Notes: generated from the sequence alone by a model not told the origin. DNA of 10,422 nt from CALZJC01 sp041574955 (GCA_041574955.1 JBFGNS010000148.1:1-10422); one strand, 5' to 3'. Shown: positions 1-6,168, counted from the stretch's first letter. Numbers and translations are program-made.

Positions 1-16
1 GCCGGGCGGGGGCGGC

Positions 17-106
17 GGAGCGACATCACCCTCGCCCTTGGAGCGCAGCCCCGGGCCCCCGACCTGGCCAGCGCACCCGGCCCGAAGCCCCCAAGCCCTC
101 AAGCCC
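17..106 (+). repeat. 65-bp dispersed repeat, copy A
   Basis: First of three direct copies of a GC-rich repeat whose core reads GGAGCGCAGCCCCGGGCCCC, preceded by CATCACCCTCGCC and followed by GGCCAGCGCACCCGGCCCGA and a tail of AAGCCC-type units. The other copies are near 3460-3540 and 3611-3690. Copy A differs from the others by a few substitutions and small indels around 58-66. It directly precedes the DUF1820 gene and creates a false N-terminal extension for it. Confidence 0.85.
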
Positions 107-145
107 CCCAAACCCCTGTGCTACGCTGATTCTAAGGCCGCCCCC

Positions 146-490
146 ATGAGCCAACGCCGCGTCTACAGGGTCCAGTTCTTCCAGCAGGGCGAGGTGTACG
201 AGGTGTACGCGCAGGAGGTGGCGCAGGGCAACCTGTACGGTTTCGTCGAGCTCGAGGGGCTGCTGTTCGGCGAGCGCTCCGAGGTGCTGGTGGACCCGTC
301 GCAGGAGAAGCTCGAGTCCGAGTTCAAGGGCGTCAAGCGGGTCTACGTGCCGATGCACGCGGTGCTGCGTATCGACGAGGTGGAGAAAGAGGGCGTCAGC
401 CGGATCACCAAGCCGAGCGGCGAGGCCGGCAAGGTGGCGGCCTTCCCGAGCCCGATCTACACCCCGCGCGGCGGCTCCGAGAAGAGCTGA
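146..490 (+). CDS. DUF1820 family protein
   Basis: A 114-residue soluble protein that I recognise as the DUF1820 family, whose biochemical role is not established. The start of the fold is seen in YRVQFFQQGEVYEVYA (residues 7-22). It is followed by the family's LYGFVELEGLLFGERSEV (30-47), a VDPSQEKLESEFKGVKR stretch (49-65) and the conserved VPMHAVLRIDEVEKEG (68-83). The last 25 residues are low-complexity and poorly conserved. The frame stays open upstream to an ATG at 38, but that part is encoded by a dispersed repeat and reads as Pro-rich non-protein, so I use ATG 146. A weak Shine-Dalgarno (TAAGG, 133-137) lies 8 nt before it. No signal peptide or membrane segment. The gene stands alone and converges on the lipoprotein gene. 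The family assignment is firm; the function is unknown. Confidence 0.88.
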   Translation: MSQRRVYRVQFFQQGEVYEVYAQEVAQGNLYGFVELEGLLFGERSEVLVDPSQEKLESEFKGVKRVYVPMHAVLRIDEVEKEGVSRITKPSGEAGKVAAFPSPIYTPRGGSEKS

Positions 491-553
491 GCCGGCGCCG
501 GCGCTGCAGGGCGCCCGGCAGGGCGGCGAGCGTGAGCTCGCAGGGGCCCGGGC

Positions 554-576
554 GGGGGCGGGCGCTGCCCGCCCCC
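554..576. terminator. Perfect GC hairpin between convergent genes
   Basis: GGGGGCGGGC (554-563) and GCCCGCCCCC (567-576) form a perfect 10-bp stem with a 3-nt loop. It lies in the 114-bp gap between the convergent DUF1820 gene (stop at 490) and lipoprotein gene (stop at 605). Position and symmetry suit a bidirectional terminator. There is no T-run on either side, so it would have to act without a canonical U tract. Confidence 0.5.
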
Positions 577-604
577 AACCGCACCCGAGTCTCGACGCCA
601 ACCT

Positions 605-2305
605 CTACGGGCTGATGATCACCTCGACCAGGGCCGGGTCGGACTGCTGGCCGCCCGGATCCTGGACCCGGTAGAGGAACTCGCCGATCAGGCTGCCGAA
701 CGGCGCCACGGTGGTCTCGTAGGTCAAGGTGAAGCTGCCGTTGGCGTTGACCGTCAGCGAGCTGCCGCCGACGACGAAATTCGAGTCCGTCGTGCACAGC
801 CGGTCGGCGGTGCAGGTCCGCGGTTGCGGCCCCGGTGGACTCCACGGATCGCCGGTAGCCCCGACCACGTTCTGGCCGGCGATGAAGGCGCTCAGCGGTT
901 GGCCCTCGGGGTCGAAATCCGCGCCCGAGTAGCCGCTGGCGGTCGAGCCGGGGTTGGCGGCAAAGAGCGTCCCCGCCGGGGCGTTGAAGGTGCACTTGAG
1001 GTCCGCGCCGAGGCTGCAGCCCACGATCCAGTCGTTGCCCGCCACCGGCGGCTGGTCGCCGCAGTCGTCCGCGTCGGCGGCGTCGGTGAGCCCGTCGCAG
1101 TCGTTGTCCAGGTTGTCGTCGCAGGTCATCTCGGGGCTCTCGCCCGGCGCGCCGGGGGCGCAGGTGTCCACCTCGCTGCCGCCCTGGCACTCGAGCTGGC
1201 CGCTCGCCTCGCACACCCCGACGCCGCAGCTGGTCGGCGTCTCGACGTAGTCGTCGTCGGCCGTGCCGTCGCAGTCGTCGTCGTCGCCGTCGCAGTCCGA
1301 GTCGTCGGCGCCGGGGTTGATGCCCGCGTCGCCGTCGTCGCAGTCCTCGCCCAGGCAGGGTGCGGTGAGAACGCAGGCGGAGGCGCCGTCGGTGGTGCAG
1401 TCCTCGACCGCCACCGAGCCAGCGCCGACGACGTTGCCCGAGTTGTCGTCGCCGTAGCCGTCGCCGTCGGCGTCGATGCACTGGTCCAGGCACTCCGCGG
1501 TGCCGTCGCCGTCGCCGTCGCTGCAGTCGGTGGTGCAGGAGGTCGCGGCGTCGTTGCAGTCACCGCCCAGGCAGGCCGGGCCCACGTCGCAGGGCGTCGA
1601 GCCGTCGGTGGTGCAGCCGCCCACCGGGATCGGGCCGCCACCGACGATGGTGCCGGACTCGTCGTCGCCGTAGCCGTCGGTGTCGGTGTCGCTGCAACGG
1701 TCGAGGCAGTCGGCGCGGCCGTCACCGTCGGCGTCGCCACCGCAGACGGTGGTGCACGAGCTGGCCGCGTCGTCGCAGTCGTCGTCGTTGTCGACGTAGC
1801 CGGCCGGCTGGTCGCAGGCCTCGAGCGGGAAGGCGGCGTCGCCGAAGCCGTCGGCGTCGGCGTCGAGCCACCAGGTCGGCAGCGGCTTGTCCATCGGATG
1901 CTGGGCCAGGTGGTTGTCGAACCCCGGTTGCCCCACCCGGATCTGGACGAAGGCCATCGCCTCCCGGTCCCAGTGGCAGAGATCTACCTTGTTCTGACCG
2001 CCGGCGGCCGCCATCTCGACCCCCGGCAGAGCCACGCTGAACGGTACGGGCTCCGCCTCCGGCGGCTGTCCGGGCTCCGACATCGCGGTGGCCGGCGGCC
2101 CATCTCCGGGCTCTCGCGGCGTCGGCTCCCGGCCCTCCGGCGGCGCCGAGCGCACGCTGTTGTCGGCGGTTGCAGCCTCGGCCGGCGGCGGCGGTGCGGT
2201 CGGGCTGTCGCCGCCGCCGTCGCAGGCGGCGAGCCCGATCGCGAGCGTCACGGCGCAGAGCGCGACGCAGACGTTTCCCTTGTTCAGCAGGACTCGCTTG
2301 CTCAT
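605..2305 (-). CDS. Secreted lipoprotein with MopE/TSP3-like Ca-binding repeats and a C-terminal cadherin-like domain
   Basis: 566 residues. The start at 2305 follows GGGAGGGAG, 4 nt upstream; an upstream ATG at 2338 would only prepend 11 residues to the signal. Residues 1-27 are a lipoprotein signal (Lys/Arg n-region, hydrophobic core, lipobox LAAC with Cys28), so the mature protein should be lipid-anchored outside the inner membrane. A Pro/Glu-rich linker follows (36-90). Residues 106-137 (VDLCHWD...HLAQH) resemble the CH...HLAHGD motif of secreted proteins. Residues 148-420 are Asp/Cys-rich, with DADADGFGD, DNDDDCDD, DADGDG, GYGDD and DNDCDG, as in MopE-type metal-binding motifs and thrombospondin type 3 Ca-binding repeats. 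Residues 191-261 and 262-332 are a tandem duplication. Residues 420-566 look like a bacterial cadherin/Ig-like domain (PPVAGND, DPEGQPL, VNANGSFTLTYE, YRVQDPGGQQSDPA). Inferred role: surface structural or adhesive protein; no catalytic motif. Confidence 0.85.
   Translation of the reverse strand: MSKRVLLNKGNVCVALCAVTLAIGLAACDGGGDSPTAPPPPAEAATADNSVRSAPPEGREPTPREPGDGPPATAMSEPGQPPEAEPVPFSVALPGVEMAAAGGQNKVDLCHWDREAMAFVQIRVGQPGFDNHLAQHPMDKPLPTWWLDADADGFGDAAFPLEACDQPAGYVDNDDDCDDAASSCTTVCGGDADGDGRADCLDRCSDTDTDGYGDDESGTIVGGGPIPVGGCTTDGSTPCDVGPACLGGDCNDAATSCTTDCSDGDGDGTAECLDQCIDADGDGYGDDNSGNVVGAGSVAVEDCTTDGASACVLTAPCLGEDCDDGDAGINPGADDSDCDGDDDDCDGTADDDYVETPTSCGVGVCEASGQLECQGGSEVDTCAPGAPGESPEMTCDDNLDNDCDGLTDAADADDCGDQPPVAGNDWIVGCSLGADLKCTFNAPAGTLFAANPGSTASGYSGADFDPEGQPLSAFIAGQNVVGATGDPWSPPGPQPRTCTADRLCTTDSNFVVGGSSLTVNANGSFTLTYETTVAPFGSLIGEFLYRVQDPGGQQSDPALVEVIISP
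1310..1735 (-). repeat. Tandem duplication of a 71-codon Cys/Asp module inside the lipoprotein gene
   Basis: Two adjacent 213-bp units (1523-1735 and 1310-1522) encode residues 191-261 and 262-332. Both follow the order DGDG, CLD, C, D-x-D-x-DGYGDD, SG, a Gly/Val turn, CTTDG, C, CLG, DC. The DNA is also alike, for example CGTCGCCGTAGCCGTCG near 1447 and 1664. This indicates unit duplication, not convergence. Confidence 0.75.
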
Positions 2306-2385
2306 GATCTCCCTCCCATGGACGTTCCTTAGACCCACCGGTCGGCGGGCCGTCTCCCAAGAAACCCAACGAAGAAACTGAGGTC

Positions 2386-2413
2386 AGTCTATCTGCGTCC
2401 CCCGGCCCGTCAA
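2386..2413 (-). promoter_or_regulatory. Sigma-70-like promoter of the lipoprotein gene
   Basis: On the minus strand, TTGACG (2408-2413) and TAGACT (2386-2391) are separated by 16 bp. This is a good -35/-10 pair about 80 nt upstream of the start at 2305. It is the best promoter match in the window. Sites with the same -10 shape occur before other genes here. Confidence 0.5.
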
Positions 2414-2484
2414 ATAGCCGGCCATCGATAGGCTCGGGCGCACCGCCGGACCGGCCCGCGGCGGGTCGCGATGGTCTGTTGGCC

Positions 2485-2490
2485 TACAAT
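2485..2490 (+). promoter_or_regulatory. Candidate -10 of the acetyltransferase gene
   Basis: TACAAT lies 44 nt before the ATG at 2535, in the divergent region shared with the lipoprotein gene. No convincing -35 is visible at the usual distance, so this is tentative. Confidence 0.25.
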
Positions 2491-2534
2491 CCGGACGGGC
2501 GGTCGGCAGGGTGCAGCCGGTTGGTGATCGAAGG

Positions 2535-3056
2535 ATGAAGATCGAGCTCGGAGACGGCATCCACATTCGGAGCTTCCGCGCCGACGATGCCGACGCGCTG
2601 GTGCGCTACGCCGACAACCGCAACGTGTCGCGCACCCTGCGCGACCGCTTCCCGCACCCCTACACCCCCCACGCCGCCGCCGCCTGGCTGCGGCACGTCG
2701 CCGCCGCCGAGCCGGAGACGGCGTTCGCCATCGCCAGCCCCGACGAGCTGGTGGGCGGCATCGGGCTCGAGCTGGGCGAGGACGTCCACCGCCGCACCGC
2801 CGAGATCGGCTTCTGGCTCGGCGAGCCGTTCTGGGGGCACGGCTTCGCCACCAGCGCGGTCAAGGCGTTCACCGCCTGGGCGTTCGAGCGCTTCGACCTG
2901 CTGCGCATCTCGGGCTGCGTTTTCGAGAGCAACCCGGCCTCGGCGCGGGTGCTCGAGAAGGCCGGCTACCAGCTCGAGGGACGGATGCGGCTGTCGGTGG
3001 TCAAGGACGGGAAGGCGATGGATCAGCTGATCTATGCCGCGGTGAGGGACGGGTAG
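2535..3056 (+). CDS. GNAT family N-acetyltransferase, RimJ/RimL type (Acetyltransf_3)
   Basis: 173 residues, the usual size for a single-domain RimJ/RimL-like GNAT, expected to move an acetyl group from acetyl-CoA to an amine or a protein N-terminus in the cytoplasm. The N-terminus shows the family opening (IHIRSFRADDADALVRYADN, 9-28). The strand EIGFWLGEPFWGHGFATSAV (90-109) holds the acetyl-CoA pyrophosphate loop (W-G-H-G-F-A-T in place of the common Q/R-x-x-G-x-G/A). NPASARVLEKAGYQLEGRMR (133-152) is the conserved C-terminal block. ATG 2535 is chosen because the fold begins there; GTG 2511 is an in-frame alternative adding eight residues. Neither start has a well-spaced Shine-Dalgarno. The substrate cannot be read from the sequence. 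It is flanked downstream by the repeat island and is not in an operon. Confidence 0.9.
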   Translation: MKIELGDGIHIRSFRADDADALVRYADNRNVSRTLRDRFPHPYTPHAAAAWLRHVAAAEPETAFAIASPDELVGGIGLELGEDVHRRTAEIGFWLGEPFWGHGFATSAVKAFTAWAFERFDLLRISGCVFESNPASARVLEKAGYQLEGRMRLSVVKDGKAMDQLIYAAVRDG

Positions 3057-3072
3057 GCGGCTGTTCGCTGCT

Positions 3073-3225
3073 GGCCCGGCCGGCTCGGAGTCGAGGGGGA
3101 CGGGGTCGCAGGTAGCGGCGGGTCGGCGGTGGGCCCGGCCGGCTCGGAGTCGAGGGGAACGGGGTCGCAGGTGGCGGCGGGTCGGCGGTAGGCCCGGCCG
3201 GCTCGGAGTCGAGGGGGACAGGGTC
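3073..3225. repeat. 59-bp tandem repeat, about 2.6 units
   Basis: Units begin with GGCCCGGCCGGCTCGGAGTC at 3073, 3132 and 3191, exactly 59 bp apart, and differ at only a few positions. The third unit is incomplete and runs into the inverted-end element. The first part of every unit matches the outer end of that element, including part of its inverted arm. Confidence 0.9.
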
Positions 3226-3392
3226 CCAGGGTACCGGCTCGCGCGTAGTCGGACTTTCGGGCGGGGCGCTCGCCTGCACTCGGCTGGCGCGCGGCATCGG
3301 CGCCGGACTCCACACGGCGTTGCGCTGCGCTTGCCTCGAGCTACCCTGGGACCCTGTCCCCCTCGACTCTGACGCCGGCCTCCGGTTGGGGC
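3191..3392 (-). repeat. Inverted-end (MITE-like) element, copy 1
   Basis: Positions 3206-3233 and 3342-3369 are perfect 28-bp inverted repeats (outer part GAGTCGAGGGGGACAGGG) separated by 108 bp, so 164 bp can fold into one long hairpin. Each arm also contains a small palindrome, GGGAC-AGG-GTCCC. Homology to a second copy at 10131-10335, in the opposite orientation, covers arms, interior and about 15-20 bp of flank on each side. There is no open frame with coding character and no obvious target-site duplication. Confidence 0.8.
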
Positions 3393-3454
3393 TTGGCGGC
3401 TTGGAGGCTCGAGGGCCTGGAGCAGTTCGGCGGGAGGGAGCGTCAGCCGGCGGG

Positions 3455-3540
3455 GGCCCGGGCGGAGCGACATCACCCTCGCCTTTGGAGCGCAGCCCCG
3501 GGGCCCACGAACGGCCAGCGCACTCGGCCCGAAGCCCCGC
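3455..3540 (+). repeat. 65-bp dispersed repeat, copy B
   Basis: Same family as 17-106. It shares the left shoulder GGCGGAGCGACATCACCCTC with copy A, then GCCTTTGGAGCGCAGCCCCG, an ACGAACGGCCAGCGCAC variant and CGGCCCGAAGCCCC. Same orientation as copies A and C. Confidence 0.85.
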
Positions 3541-3573
3541 TCGCTGCCGAGGCCACCGGTGGTGGCGGTCCAA

Positions 3574-3609
3574 GAGATGGTGCTGAGATCCTTCGCTGCG
3601 CTCAGGACA
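3574..3609 (+). repeat. Short palindromic (REP-like) repeat, copy 1
   Basis: GATGGTGCTGAGATCCTTCG followed by CTGCGCTCAGGACA. Stem arms are ATCCT/AGGAC, with an A-C mismatch at the outer pair. The usual TGACA end is cut and continues directly into 65-bp repeat copy C. Confidence 0.75.
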
Positions 3610-3610
3610 G

Positions 3611-3690
3611 GCATCACCCTCGCCTTTGGAGCGCAGCCCCGGGCCCCGAACGGCCAGCGCACCCGGCCCGAAGCCTCAAACCCTCGAGCC
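3611..3690 (+). repeat. 65-bp dispersed repeat, copy C, meeting the end of the symporter gene
   Basis: CATCACCCTCGCCTTTGGAG through CGGCCAGCGCACCCGGCCCG, then AAGCCTCAAACCCTCGAGCC. Its left side lacks the GGCGGAGCGA shoulder of copies A and B and is joined instead to the short palindromic repeat. Its right tail contains the stop codon (3676-3678) and last codons of the symporter gene. Confidence 0.8.
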
Positions 3691-5115
3691 CTCGAGCCCT
3701 CTTCCCACCGCATACCCGCAACCCGCCGCAACGATCCCCCACAAGATGTACCCCAGACCGGTCTCCGCCAGCCAGGCGGGCTCGAGGGTGGCGAGGGGGC
3801 CGCGGGACTCGAGGAAGTAGAAGACGACGGTGCCGGCAAGGCCCGCCATCGAGGACAGCGCGACGCCGCGGGGCGAGGCGCGCGGCAGGAAGACAGCGGC
3901 CACCGGCAGCGCGACGGCGGTGGTGAGGACCCCGCCCGAAAGGTAGAAGATGTCCCACAGCGACTCGGTGTTGAGCGCGAACAGGCAGAGCGCCGCCACT
4001 GCCGCCAGGGTCACCAGCCGCGAGCGCCGCTCGCCGCCCGCTCGCTCGTGCAGCCGCATCAGGTCGTAGCCCACCGACAGCGCCACCACGTTGGCGCAGG
4101 TGTCGATGGTGCTCATCGCCGCCGCCACCAGCCCCACCGCGACCAGCGCGCCCAGCCACACCGGGGCGTAGCGCGCCACCAGGGCGGCGAAGACCGCGTC
4201 GCCCTCGACTCCCAGCTCGGCCGGCGCCGCGCCGCCCGCCGGCGGAAACAGCGCCAGCGCGGCGACCCCGATGTAGAGCGGCAGCACGCCGACGAACAGC
4301 AGCGAGTTGGCGCCGGCGATGGCCAGCCCGCGGCGCGCCGCGCGCTCCGAGCGCGCCGCCTGCACCCTGACCCACAGGTCGGTCTCGAACAGCCAGCCCG
4401 GCAGGTAGGCGACCAGCGTCAGCGCCACCAGCGCCAGCCCGGGGGTCACCAGCTCGGTCCAGCGCGCCCCGCCCTTGAGCGGCGCGACGGCGGCGGCCGG
4501 CCAGGCGCTCCCCAGCTCGCCCGTCATGCCGCGCCAGGCCAGCGCCGCCATCGCCAGCACGTAGAGCGCCACGATGGCGTACTGCAGCTTGTCGGTCGCC
4601 ACCACCGCGCGGAAGCCGCCGAGCGCCGCGTACACCGCCACCACCACGCTGATGCCGACGATCGTCGCCGGCACCGGCACCCCCAGCCCCGGCGCCAGGA
4701 TGGCGGCGGCGACGTAGATCTCCGCCCCGCCCCACACCAGGAAGACGAACGCCAGCGCCACCGCCACCGACAGCCGCGCCGGCCGGCCGAACCGCCGGCC
4801 CACCATCTCCGGCTGGCTGAACTCGGGCAGCGCGTGGTAGCGGCGCGCCAGCCAGGCGATGCCGGCGAGCGCCAGCAGCCACGGCAGGGTGATCAGCCAC
4901 ACCGCCCCGAGCCCGTACCAGTAGAACAGCTGCACCGCGTAGACGCACGACCAGGAGACCGACATGAAGCCGGCCGAGATCGACAGCCCGACCGACACCG
5001 ACCCCAGCTCGCGCCCCGCGGTCCAGAACTCGCGCGCGCCGTCGCGCCGCCGCTGGGCCAGCCAGCCGAGGGCGATAGCGGCGAGCGCGTACAGCGTTAC
5101 GGCTGCCCACAGCAA
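3676..5115 (-). CDS. Sodium:solute symporter family (SSS) transporter
   Basis: 479 residues, within the normal SSS range, with about 12-13 hydrophobic segments: an inner-membrane Na+-coupled uptake carrier. Family marks are REFWTAGRELG (28-38) after the first helix, the signature GGFRAVVATDKLQ (166-178), and AAAMSTIDTCANVVALSVGYD (331-351), where Ser336/Thr337 fall at the place of the Na2-site Ser/Thr in this family. The substrate is not predictable; SSS members carry sugars, amino acids, vitamins or organic acids. The start is TTG 5115: an in-frame TAG 12 nt before it rules out longer forms, and no Shine-Dalgarno is visible. A weak TAGCTT (5125-5130) only 9 nt upstream would allow a nearly leaderless mRNA. 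The final residues (GLEGSRV) are encoded in repeat-like sequence. Transcribed divergently from the TerC gene. Confidence 0.9.
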   Translation of the reverse strand: MLWAAVTLYALAAIALGWLAQRRRDGAREFWTAGRELGSVSVGLSISAGFMSVSWSCVYAVQLFYWYGLGAVWLITLPWLLALAGIAWLARRYHALPEFSQPEMVGRRFGRPARLSVAVALAFVFLVWGGAEIYVAAAILAPGLGVPVPATIVGISVVVAVYAALGGFRAVVATDKLQYAIVALYVLAMAALAWRGMTGELGSAWPAAAVAPLKGGARWTELVTPGLALVALTLVAYLPGWLFETDLWVRVQAARSERAARRGLAIAGANSLLFVGVLPLYIGVAALALFPPAGGAAPAELGVEGDAVFAALVARYAPVWLGALVAVGLVAAAMSTIDTCANVVALSVGYDLMRLHERAGGERRSRLVTLAAVAALCLFALNTESLWDIFYLSGGVLTTAVALPVAAVFLPRASPRGVALSSMAGLAGTVVFYFLESRGPLATLEPAWLAETGLGYILWGIVAAGCGYAVGRGLEGSRV

Positions 5116-5186
5116 GACGCGGGCAAGCTAGCACGGCGGGCTCCGGCACGGGGGCTCGCGTGCCGTTCTCGGACCCACACCCGACG

Positions 5187-5219
5187 GCGCCGAGGTTCCT
5201 CGCTGCGCTCGGAACGACC
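5187..5219 (+). repeat. Short palindromic (REP-like) repeat, copy 2
   Basis: GGCGCCGAGGTTCCTCGCTG then CGCTCGGAACGAC. The stem arms GTTCC/GGAAC pair completely. Located between the divergent symporter and TerC genes. Confidence 0.75.
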
Positions 5220-5260
5220 TCTGGGGTCGCGCTCGGCCGACGGAGCCCGACAGTCCCCCT

Positions 5261-5287
5261 TGGTAGAGTCACCGCCGCCGAAAGGAG
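5261..5287 (+). promoter_or_regulatory. Candidate extended -10 and strong RBS of the TerC gene
   Basis: TGGTAGAGT (5261-5269) has the form of an extended -10 (TGnTAnAnT), followed by a Shine-Dalgarno AAAGGAG (5281-5287) 9 nt before ATG 5297. The RBS is clear; the -10 is tentative as no -35 is evident. The leader would be about 20 nt, too short for a yybP-ykoY Mn riboswitch, which often controls TerC genes. Confidence 0.4.
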
Positions 5288-5296
5288 AGCCGCACG

Positions 5297-6055
5297 ATGG
5301 AATGGATGGCCGACCCGCAGGGCTGGATCGCCCTCGTCACCCTGACCGTCCTCGAGATCGTCCTCGGGGTCGACAACATCATCTTCATCTCGATCCTGGC
5401 CGGGAAGCTGCCCCAGCACGAGCAGCAGAAGGCGCGGCTCATCGGCCTCGGGCTGGCGATGGGCATGCGGATCGTGCTGCTGCTGTCGCTGGCCTGGGTG
5501 ATCCGGTTGACGGCGCCGCTGTTCACCGTCTTGGGCAACGAGATCTCGGGGCGCGATTTGATCCTGCTGCTGGGCGGGCTGTTCCTGCTGGCCAAGGCGA
5601 CCCACGAAATCCATCACAAGCTCGAGGGGGAGGAGGGCCAGCAGTCGGCCAAGGTCAAGGCGGCGCTGGCCTCGGTGCTGGTCCAGATCACGCTGCTCGA
5701 CGTCGTCTTCTCGCTCGACTCGGTGATCACCGCCGTCGGCATGGTGCGCGAGGTGTCGATCATGGTGATCGCCATCGTCATCGCGGTCGGCTTCATGATG
5801 GTGTTCGCCAGGCCGGTGAGCGACTTCGTCGACAAGCATCCGACGGTCAAGATCCTGGCGCTCTCCTTCCTGCTGCTGATCGGCATGGCGCTGGTGGCCG
5901 ACGGGCTCGACCACCACATCCCCAAGGGCTACATCTACTTCGCGATGGGCTTCTCGGTGTTCGTCGAGATGCTCAACCTCCGCCTGCGCCAGAAGCGGAG
6001 CCGCAAGCCGGTGGCGCTGCGCTCGCCGATCGTCGAGAACGACAAGCAGGGGTAG
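5297..6055 (+). CDS. TerC family integral membrane protein, YgdQ-like
   Basis: 252 residues with seven or so hydrophobic segments. It matches the short TerC branch represented by E. coli YgdQ, not the longer TerC/Alx proteins of about 320-350 residues. Hallmarks are TVLEIVLGVDNIIFISILAG (17-36), with Glu20 and Asp26, GRDLILLLGGLFLLAKATHE (85-104), and LLDVVFSLDSVITAVGM (133-149), with Asp135 and Asp140. These paired acidic residues inside membrane helices are the conserved feature of the family and are thought to bind metal ions. Family members are linked to tellurite resistance and Mn2+ export; metal homeostasis in the inner membrane is the likely role, but the substrate is inferred. The C-terminal tail is basic (RQKRSRK, 231-237), so cytoplasmic by the positive-inside rule. 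No ter cluster genes are adjacent. Confidence 0.92.
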   Translation: MEWMADPQGWIALVTLTVLEIVLGVDNIIFISILAGKLPQHEQQKARLIGLGLAMGMRIVLLLSLAWVIRLTAPLFTVLGNEISGRDLILLLGGLFLLAKATHEIHHKLEGEEGQQSAKVKAALASVLVQITLLDVVFSLDSVITAVGMVREVSIMVIAIVIAVGFMMVFARPVSDFVDKHPTVKILALSFLLLIGMALVADGLDHHIPKGYIYFAMGFSVFVEMLNLRLRQKRSRKPVALRSPIVENDKQG

Positions 6056-6086
6056 AGGACGCTCCAGGCGCGTCCGTCGTCCTGAG

Positions 6087-6126
6087 CAGCGGCCGGCACC
6101 CCGTGAACGGTCCCGGCCGGCGGCTG
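6087..6126 (+). terminator. Possible stem-loop after the TerC gene
   Basis: CAGCGGCCGG (6087-6096) can pair imperfectly with CCGGCCGG-CGGCTG (6113-6126) across an AT-poor loop, about 30 nt after the TerC stop. No T-run follows. Reported as possible only. Confidence 0.25.
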
Positions 6127-6130
6127 CCGG

Positions 6131-6168
6131 TGGTAGACTCCACCCAGCTTCTCGTCACCTGAAGTGAC
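6131..6168 (+). promoter_or_regulatory. Candidate extended -10 and downstream palindrome before the 6299 gene
   Basis: TGGTAGACT (6131-6139) repeats the -10 shape seen at 5261-5269 and at 2386-2391. Fifteen bases further on, GTCAC-CTGAA-GTGAC (6154-6168) is a perfect 5-bp inverted repeat near the expected transcript start, a plausible operator. The leader to GTG 6299 would be about 150 nt. Confidence 0.3.

Larger units (their letters stand above)
3057..3675. other. Non-coding repeat island, 619 bp
   Basis: No credible gene: the open frames here are reading through repeats and lack start signals. The island holds, in order, a 59-bp tandem repeat (3073-3225), an element with 28-bp inverted ends (3206-3369) and its conserved flank (to about 3392), 65-bp repeat copy B, a short palindromic repeat (3574-3609), and 65-bp repeat copy C joined directly to the latter. 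Unassigned sequence is left only at about 3393-3455 (GGCTTGGAGG-like runs) and 3541-3573. Confidence 0.8.

Noticed and set aside
1247..1350. GTCGTCGTCGCCGTCGCAGTC runs as an independent microsatellite
   Set aside because: They are simply the reverse complement of Asp-rich codons in the lipoprotein and keep its reading frame.
824..2332. Plus-strand open frame antisense to the lipoprotein gene
   Set aside because: The Val/Ala repeats in its translation arise from the Asp/Gly codons of the repeat-rich lipoprotein read backwards. There is no RBS and no family resemblance.
3073..3225. Possible CRISPR array
   Set aside because: The 59-bp units are continuous tandem copies with no unique spacers, and there are no cas genes.
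5219..5296. yybP-ykoY manganese riboswitch before the TerC gene
   Set aside because: The candidate -10 leaves a leader of only about 20 nt, and no riboswitch-like helices are visible.
3614..5917. Minus-strand open frame of 767 codons over TerC and the symporter
   Set aside because: It is a different frame from the SSS protein; the translation is Arg/Gly-rich and interrupts no recognisable domain. It is a shadow frame.
3559..6162. Plus-strand open frame of 867 codons across the symporter and TerC region
   Set aside because: It is antisense to the symporter and out of frame with TerC, and its translation is Arg/His/Gln-rich and low-complexity. It is the shadow of G/C-biased codons.
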